Shown piece after piece: positions 60,303 through 64,000 of a stretch of 64,000 bases of DNA. The stretch is from assembly GCA_030525745.1 (NCBI GenBank), contig JAUNED010000006.1, positions 29,340 to 93,339 of the forward strand. The letters are read 5' to 3'. Each line of letters opens with the position of its first letter. Positions within the stretch are counted from its first letter, which is position 1. The position numbers and the translations under genes are program-made. The notes under the pieces were generated by a model, which did no database searches, was not told the DNA's origin, and worked only from the letters and a program-made list of their open reading frames with translations. Source of the DNA: Lonepinella koalarum (GTDB lineage: Bacteria; Pseudomonadota; Gammaproteobacteria; Enterobacterales; Pasteurellaceae).

Positions 60303-60332
60303 AAATGGTGGGAAATTTAGCCCACCATTTTT
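60303..60332. terminator. Terminator after gyrA
   Basis: AAATGGTGGG (60303-60312), loop of 8, CCCACCATTT (60321-60330), then TT: perfect 10-bp stem. It also lies below the convergent XRE gene. Confidence 0.88.
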
Positions 60333-60351
60333 ATTTGTAAATAACTCTTTT

Positions 60352-60726
60352 TTATTTACTCATTGCATCCAAAAAATTAATTAAATTCCGCTTTTGATCA
60401 CTGGACAAATTCGCCCAATGGTAATCCAAACGGGCTTTTAGTGCATCATTTCTCACAGGTACATACTGACCATTTTCAGCAAAGGTCAAATTCTCTGCTG
60501 TACTATCCACAAAAAACCAACTAATCGGCGTATCTAATAATACAGCAATTGAAGCTAAATGTGCCGCACTGATTTTTGTCACACCTCGTTCATAGCGAGA
60601 AAATTGTTGCTGTGATACCCCTATCTGTTCAGCCAAATTTTCTGCGGTAAAACCGACCTCTTTCCGCCGTTGTTGAATTCTTTTGCCAATAGAAATATCA
60701 ATTTCGGCTGCCACCAATTTACTCAT
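60352..60726 (-). CDS. XRE-family transcriptional regulator
   Basis: This 124-residue DNA-binding protein has a Cro/C1-type helix-turn-helix at residues 14-68 (GKRIQQRRKEVGFTAENLAE, then GVSQQQFSRYERGVTKIS). A C-terminal tail of about 55 residues has no further domain I can name (RARLDYHW-like KARLDYHWANLSSDQKRN). The start at MSKLVAAEID is the only one available. It resembles phage-type repressors but there is no phage context. It is divergent from the 32-codon gene at 60894, with 167 bp of palindrome-rich DNA between, so it probably regulates itself and that gene. Confidence 0.85.
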   Translation of the reverse strand: MSKLVAAEIDISIGKRIQQRRKEVGFTAENLAEQIGVSQQQFSRYERGVTKISAAHLASIAVLLDTPISWFFVDSTAENLTFAENGQYVPVRNDALKARLDYHWANLSSDQKRNLINFLDAMSK

Positions 60727-60733
60727 TTTTCTT

Positions 60734-60861
60734 CACTCAAAATCAATTTACGCATTGAGTGATATTTTTTGTTATTTATACACTTGTATTGATATGATTA
60801 AAGTTGTATATTTTAAAATATACTCACAGAAAGAGTATTTGGCGTAGTAATGCAAATTACT
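60734..60861. promoter_or_regulatory. Palindromic operator region between the XRE gene and the 32-codon gene
   Basis: Three inverted repeats are seen: CACTCAA / TTGAGTG (60734-60740, 60755-60761), a perfect 18-bp palindrome GTATATTTTAAAATATAC (60806-60823) and AGTAAT-GCAA-ATTACT (60846-60861). TATACT (60819-60824), overlapping the right half of the palindrome, is a candidate -10 for the plus-strand gene, so a bound repressor would block it. Assignment as the XRE operator is inference. Confidence 0.55.
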
Positions 60862-60893
60862 ATATTTTTAAACTCAAAATAAGGAAATCTAAC

Positions 60894-60992
60894 ATGGCAC
60901 AAAATCGCACAGGACAATCCAACCCTAACTGGCCAAGCAGAACAGGGAATCCTTCTGGCGGTGGTCGAGGAAATAACCCCCCTTCCAAATAA
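60894..60992 (+). CDS. Gly/Asn/Pro-rich 32-residue peptide of unknown function
   Basis: The 32-codon gene starts at ATG 60894 with a strong Shine-Dalgarno (AAGGAAA, about 8 nt before). The peptide begins MAQNRTGQSNPNWPSRTG and ends GNNPPSK. It has six Gly, six Asn, five Pro, three Arg, one Lys, no acidic residue and one Trp, and carries an internal near-repeat RTGxSNPxxPS / RTGNPS. It has no signal peptide or membrane segment and is probably disordered. The in-frame ATG at 60804 lies in the palindrome region and is not the likely start. I do not recognise a family. It is paired divergently with an XRE regulator. Confidence 0.6.
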   Translation: MAQNRTGQSNPNWPSRTGNPSGGGRGNNPPSK

Positions 60993-61068
60993 CGCACGAA
61001 TATGAATGAAAAGTGCAGTGTGATTTTTTAGAGTTCCAAAACTCTACAAAAAAGCACCGCACTTTTAA

Positions 61069-61110
61069 TATGATCTAAATCACAAAACCAACATTTCCTT
61101 CCGCTATAGC
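61069..61110 (+). promoter_or_regulatory. Candidate CRP site and -10 of fumC
   Basis: TATGATCTAAATCACA (61069-61084) agrees with the CRP consensus TGTGATCTAGATCACA at 14 of 16 positions. A -10-like TATAGC lies at 61105-61110, so the start would be near 61117 and the site centre about 41 bp upstream, the class II position. Confidence 0.55.
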
Positions 61111-61184
61111 GTTTAAATCCTACCTCTCAAGTGTTAGAATTTGTCACATATTTTCATTTCTCTTTAATTTATAAGGTGGTTATT

Positions 61185-62582
61185 ATGACAACTTATCGTA
61201 TTGAAAAAGATACCATGGGCGAAGTTCAAGTGCCTGCAGATAAATACTGGGCAGCACAAACCGAGCGTTCTCGTAACAATTTTAAAATTGGCCCTGAAGC
61301 CTCTATGCCACAGGAAATTATTGAAGCATTCGGTTATTTGAAAAAAGCGGCGGCTTTTGCTAACCATGAATTAGGTGTTTTACCTGTGGAAAAACGTGAC
61401 TTGATTGCTCAGGCTTGCGATGAAATTTTAGCCCGTAAATTAGATGATCAATTCCCATTGGTCATTTGGCAAACCGGTTCCGGCACGCAATCCAATATGA
61501 ACTTAAATGAAGTAATCGCAAATCGAGCTCATGTGATTAACGGTGGAAAATTAGGTGAAAAATCCATTATTCACCCGAATGATGATGTGAATAAATCCCA
61601 ATCTTCTAACGATACTTATCCAACCGCAATGCATATTGCCGCTTACAAAAAAGTAGTTGAACATACTATTCCGGCCATTGAACGTTTGCAAAAAACCTTA
61701 GCACAAAAATCCGAAGCCTTTAAAGATGTAGTAAAAATCGGGCGTACTCACCTAATGGACGCAACACCATTAACCTTAGGACAGGAATTTAGTGCTTATG
61801 CCGCACAATTACACTTCGGTTTAATCGCAATTAAAAATACGCTACCACATTTACGCCAATTAGCGTTAGGCGGTACTGCGGTAGGAACCGGCTTAAATAC
61901 ACCAAAAGGTTATGATGTCAAAGTGGCAGAATATATTGCGAAATTTACAGGTTTACCATTTATTACAGCGGAAAATAAATTTGAAGCTTTAGCAACTCAC
62001 GATGCTATCGTAGAAACCCACGGTGCATTGAAACAAGTAGCAATGTCCTTATATAAAATTGCCAACGACATTCGTTTGTTGGCTTCCGGCCCACGTTCAG
62101 GAATTGGTGAAATTTTAATTCCGGAAAATGAGCCGGGTTCTTCTATTATGCCGGGTAAAGTGAACCCGACACAATGTGAAGCCTTAACCATGGTGGCAGC
62201 ACAAGTGTTAGGTAACGACACCACTATTTCCTTCGCCGGTTCTCAGGGACATTTCCAATTAAACGTGTTCAAACCTGTCATGGCAGCAAATTTCTTACAA
62301 TCTGCACAATTATTAGCGGATGCTTGTATTTCATTTGATGAGCATTGTGCTGTCGGCATTGAACCAAACTTCCAACGTATCAAACAACAATTGGATCAAT
62401 CCTTGATGTTGGTGACAGCACTAAATACGCATATCGGCTATGAAAATGCGGCGAAAATTGCGAAAACTGCCCATAAAAACGGTACGACCTTAAAAGAAGA
62501 GGCGATCAATCTTGGCTTAGTTACCGCAGAACAATTCGATCAATGGGTGCGTGCCGAAGATATGGTTGGTTCATTAAAATAA
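61185..62582 (+). CDS. fumC: Fumarate hydratase class II
   Basis: This iron-independent homotetrameric fumarase (465 residues) interconverts fumarate and malate. It has [20 protein letters not shown] at the start, [43 protein letters not shown] [14 protein letters not shown], and the superfamily signature [13 protein letters not shown] with the catalytic Ser loop. It is distinguished from aspartase by these FumC-type motifs. Start 61185 has Shine-Dalgarno AAGGTGG; the frame to 61131 has no similarity. Confidence 0.96.
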   Translation: MTTYRIEKDTMGEVQVPADKYWAAQTERSRNNFKIGPEASMPQEIIEAFGYLKKAAAFANHELGVLPVEKRDLIAQACDEILARKLDDQFPLVIWQTGSGTQSNMNLNEVIANRAHVINGGKLGEKSIIHPNDDVNKSQSSNDTYPTAMHIAAYKKVVEHTIPAIERLQKTLAQKSEAFKDVVKIGRTHLMDATPLTLGQEFSAYAAQLHFGLIAIKNTLPHLRQLALGGTAVGTGLNTPKGYDVKVAEYIAKFTGLPFITAENKFEALATHDAIVETHGALKQVAMSLYKIANDIRLLASGPRSGIGEILIPENEPGSSIMPGKVNPTQCEALTMVAAQVLGNDTTISFAGSQGHFQLNVFKPVMAANFLQSAQLLADACISFDEHCAVGIEPNFQRIKQQLDQSLMLVTALNTHIGYENAAKIAKTAHKNGTTLKEEAINLGLVTAEQFDQWVRAEDMVGSLK

Positions 62583-62603
62583 TTTATTTCACTAAAATAT
62601 GAT

Positions 62604-62631
62604 ACGGCTCAAATTTTTGAGCCGTTTTTTT
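62604..62631 (+). terminator. Terminator after fumC
   Basis: ACGGCTCAA (62604-62612) pairs with TTGAGCCGT (62617-62625), followed by seven Ts. Confidence 0.9.
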
Positions 62632-62698
62632 ATTGCGTGAAATGGTAAAATAACCTACTATTACACTCAACTTCTAATCCAATCTTGAGGAAACTAAC

Positions 62699-63562
62699 AT
62701 GACAAATCAATTAATTTGCTATAAACGTATGCCTGTTTGGACAAAAGACAGCCTCCCTCAAATGTTCCAAGAAAAACATAATACAAAAGTAGGGACTTGG
62801 GGCAAACTTACCGTACTAAAAGGCGCATTAAAATTTTATGTATTAACCGAAGAGGGCAATATTGTCAGCGAACATATTTTCACACCTGAAAACCCAGCTC
62901 CATTAGTCGAGCCACAAGTGTGGCATAAAGTAGAAGCCCTTTCCGAGGATATGGAATGTTACTTAGAATTTCATTGTAAAAAAGAAGATTACTTCGCTAA
63001 GAAATATAATATGACGGCGACACATTCCGAGGTGAAAGCAGCTGCAAACATTCTTTCACCTTGTAAAGTATTAGATTTAGGTTGCGGACAAGGACGCAAC
63101 TCATTATTTTTAAGCTTACTTGGCTATGATGTCAGCGCTTGGGATCACAACGAAAACAGCCTTGCTTTTTTAAATGAAACGAAAACAAAAGAAAATCTGC
63201 CAATTCAGACCGCACTTTACGACATCAACAGTGCAAATATCCAAGAGAATTATGATTTCATTCTTTCTACTGTCGTGTTTATGTTCCTCAATCGCGAATC
63301 TGTGCCAAATATTATTGCGAATATGCAGGAACACACTAATATTGGCGGCTATAATCTCATTGTTGCCGCAATGGACACCGCTGATGTTCCCTGCCCGATG
63401 CCATTCTCTTTTACATTTAAAGAAAATGAATTAAGAGGCTATTATGCCGATTGGGAATTAATAAAATACAACGAAGAAATGGGCGAACTTCACAAAACCG
63501 ATGAGCAAGGTAATCGTATTAAAATGAAATTTGTGACCATGTTGGCGAAGAAAAAATCTTAG
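62699..63562 (+). CDS. tehB: Tellurite-resistance methyltransferase TehB (two-domain form)
   Basis: The 287-residue protein joins an N-terminal cupin-like DUF1971 domain (CYKRMPVWTKDSLPQMF, WGKLTVLKGALKFYV, residues 1-100) to a TehB SAM methyltransferase domain (VLDLGCGQGRNSLFLSLLGY, about residue 123, and DFILSTVVFMFL). This two-domain arrangement is the one in H. influenzae TehB, where the gene affects tellurite and oxidant resistance and heme use. E. coli TehB lacks the N-terminal domain. No tehA is adjacent. One USS is at 63209, and a USS-pair terminator follows. Confidence 0.93.
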   Translation: MTNQLICYKRMPVWTKDSLPQMFQEKHNTKVGTWGKLTVLKGALKFYVLTEEGNIVSEHIFTPENPAPLVEPQVWHKVEALSEDMECYLEFHCKKEDYFAKKYNMTATHSEVKAAANILSPCKVLDLGCGQGRNSLFLSLLGYDVSAWDHNENSLAFLNETKTKENLPIQTALYDINSANIQENYDFILSTVVFMFLNRESVPNIIANMQEHTNIGGYNLIVAAMDTADVPCPMPFSFTFKENELRGYYADWELIKYNEEMGELHKTDEQGNRIKMKFVTMLAKKKS

Positions 63563-63598
63563 GAGCTATTGATAATTCAAATAAATGACAAAAAAGAA

Positions 63599-63641
63599 AA
63601 CCGCACTTTTTCAGTTCAAACAAAAAGTGCGGTCTATTTTT
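63599..63641. terminator. Bidirectional USS-pair terminator between tehB and the ComEA-like gene
   Basis: ACCGCACTTTTT (63600-63611) and AAAAAGTGCGGT (63622-63633) form a perfect 12-bp stem; T-runs follow on the plus side and the A-run faces the other way. The genes are convergent. Confidence 0.88.
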
Positions 63642-63657
63642 TTAAAGTGTTTTACAA

Positions 63658-64000
63658 TTAAAAAGTTAAGAAAGGCTTGATTTTTTCAATTGTGGCCTCG
63701 CCAATGCCCGGCACATTATTTAAATCTTCAACAGATTTGAATTTACCCACTTTATTACGGTAGTCAATAATCGCTTTAGCCTTTACATCGCCGATACCGC
63801 TTAATTGCTGCAATGTTGCTGCATCAGCGGTGTTCAAATTTACTTTAGCGGAAGGTTCAACTTTTTCTGCAACTACCTCTTTAACCGAAGTAGCTTTTTC
63901 ACTCACGGTTTCTTTTGCATTTTTTGCTTTATCTACCACTGCGTCTTTAACTGAAGTGGCTTTTTCGCTCAAGGCTTCTTTTGCATTTTTCGTTTTATCT
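63658..64000 (-). CDS. ComEA-like helix-hairpin-helix protein, C-terminal part
   Basis: The gene enters from beyond base 64000; 114 residues are visible. The C-terminal 60 or so form the ComEA helix-hairpin-helix DNA-binding unit: VNLNTADAATLQQLSGIGDV, then NNVPGIGEATIEKIKPF. Before it lies a Lys/Ala/Glu-rich repeat of 22 residues in imperfect tandem (DKTKNAKEALSEKATSVKDA, then DKAKNAKETVSEKATSVKE). In competent Pasteurellaceae the ComEA-like protein binds incoming DNA in the periplasm. A TTG at 63972 is only an internal codon. The N-terminus and signal peptide are not visible. Confidence 0.85.
   Translation of the reverse strand, partial: DKTKNAKEALSEKATSVKDAVVDKAKNAKETVSEKATSVKEVVAEKVEPSAKVNLNTADAATLQQLSGIGDVKAKAIIDYRNKVGKFKSVEDLNNVPGIGEATIEKIKPFLTF

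Overview
The window is a contiguous, gene-dense stretch (coding density about 90%, A+T-rich, protein families closest in content to Haemophilus influenzae) of a chromosome from the family Pasteurellaceae. The strongest taxonomic mark is the Hin-type DNA uptake signal sequence AAGTGCGGT / ACCGCACTT. I found about 60 perfect copies by eye, roughly one per kb, many arranged as inverted pairs that double as terminators. That places the organism in the Haemophilus / Aggregatibacter / Pasteurella / Rodentibacter clade, not the Apl-type (ACAAGCGGT) clade. I cannot name the species. I see no prophage, insertion sequence, integron, CRISPR array or rRNA operon.

Layout. 1-6.8 kb: rng (partial), putP, cmoB, the SRP 4.5S RNA gene ffs on the minus strand, ycaO and a family-8 glycosyltransferase. 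6.9-10.9 kb: polyamine importer potABC plus potD. 11-14.4 kb (minus): a T4 DenV-like pyrimidine-dimer glycosylase, sotB, an AsmA-like protein and dcd. 14.6-21.1 kb: an afuABC-type importer with three tandem binding-protein genes, a fused permease and an ATPase, behind a promoter with a well placed CRP site. 21.2-23.1 kb: tcdA and mltA. 23.3 kb: initiator tRNA. 23.5-28 kb: ydiJ, menI, hemH. 28.1-31.9 kb (minus): cydD, cydC and ybaN. 32-35.5 kb: prlC and a cyuA-like gene. 35.5-41.4 kb (minus): pyruvate dehydrogenase aceE-aceF-lpdA. 41.7-44.4 kb (minus): ptsH-ptsI-crr. 44.5-49.7 kb (minus): metC, bioB, rarD, an unknown exported protein and ytfJ. 49.8-54.9 kb: yjdM, dgt, yohK/yohJ, an exported nuclease, csdA-csdE. 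55-60.3 kb: prfC, arcA, gyrA. 60.3-61 kb: an XRE regulator divergent from a 32-codon gene. 61.2-64 kb: fumC, tehB and a partial ComEA-like protein.

Functionally the window is mostly central metabolism and its control: sugar phosphotransfer (ptsHI-crr), pyruvate dehydrogenase, fumarase, the redox regulator arcA, and cytochrome bd assembly (cydDC). CRP-like sites precede ptsH, afuA and fumC at spacings typical of activation, which links sugar-phosphate uptake, the PTS and fumarase to cAMP-CRP. CsdA-CsdE and TcdA, adjacent in E. coli, are separated here by about 31 kb.

The least ordinary parts are the tripled afuA genes, whose ligand-pocket residues differ between copies, and the XRE regulator / 32-residue peptide locus with an 18-bp perfect palindrome between them. 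No clearly new defence or mobile system is visible.
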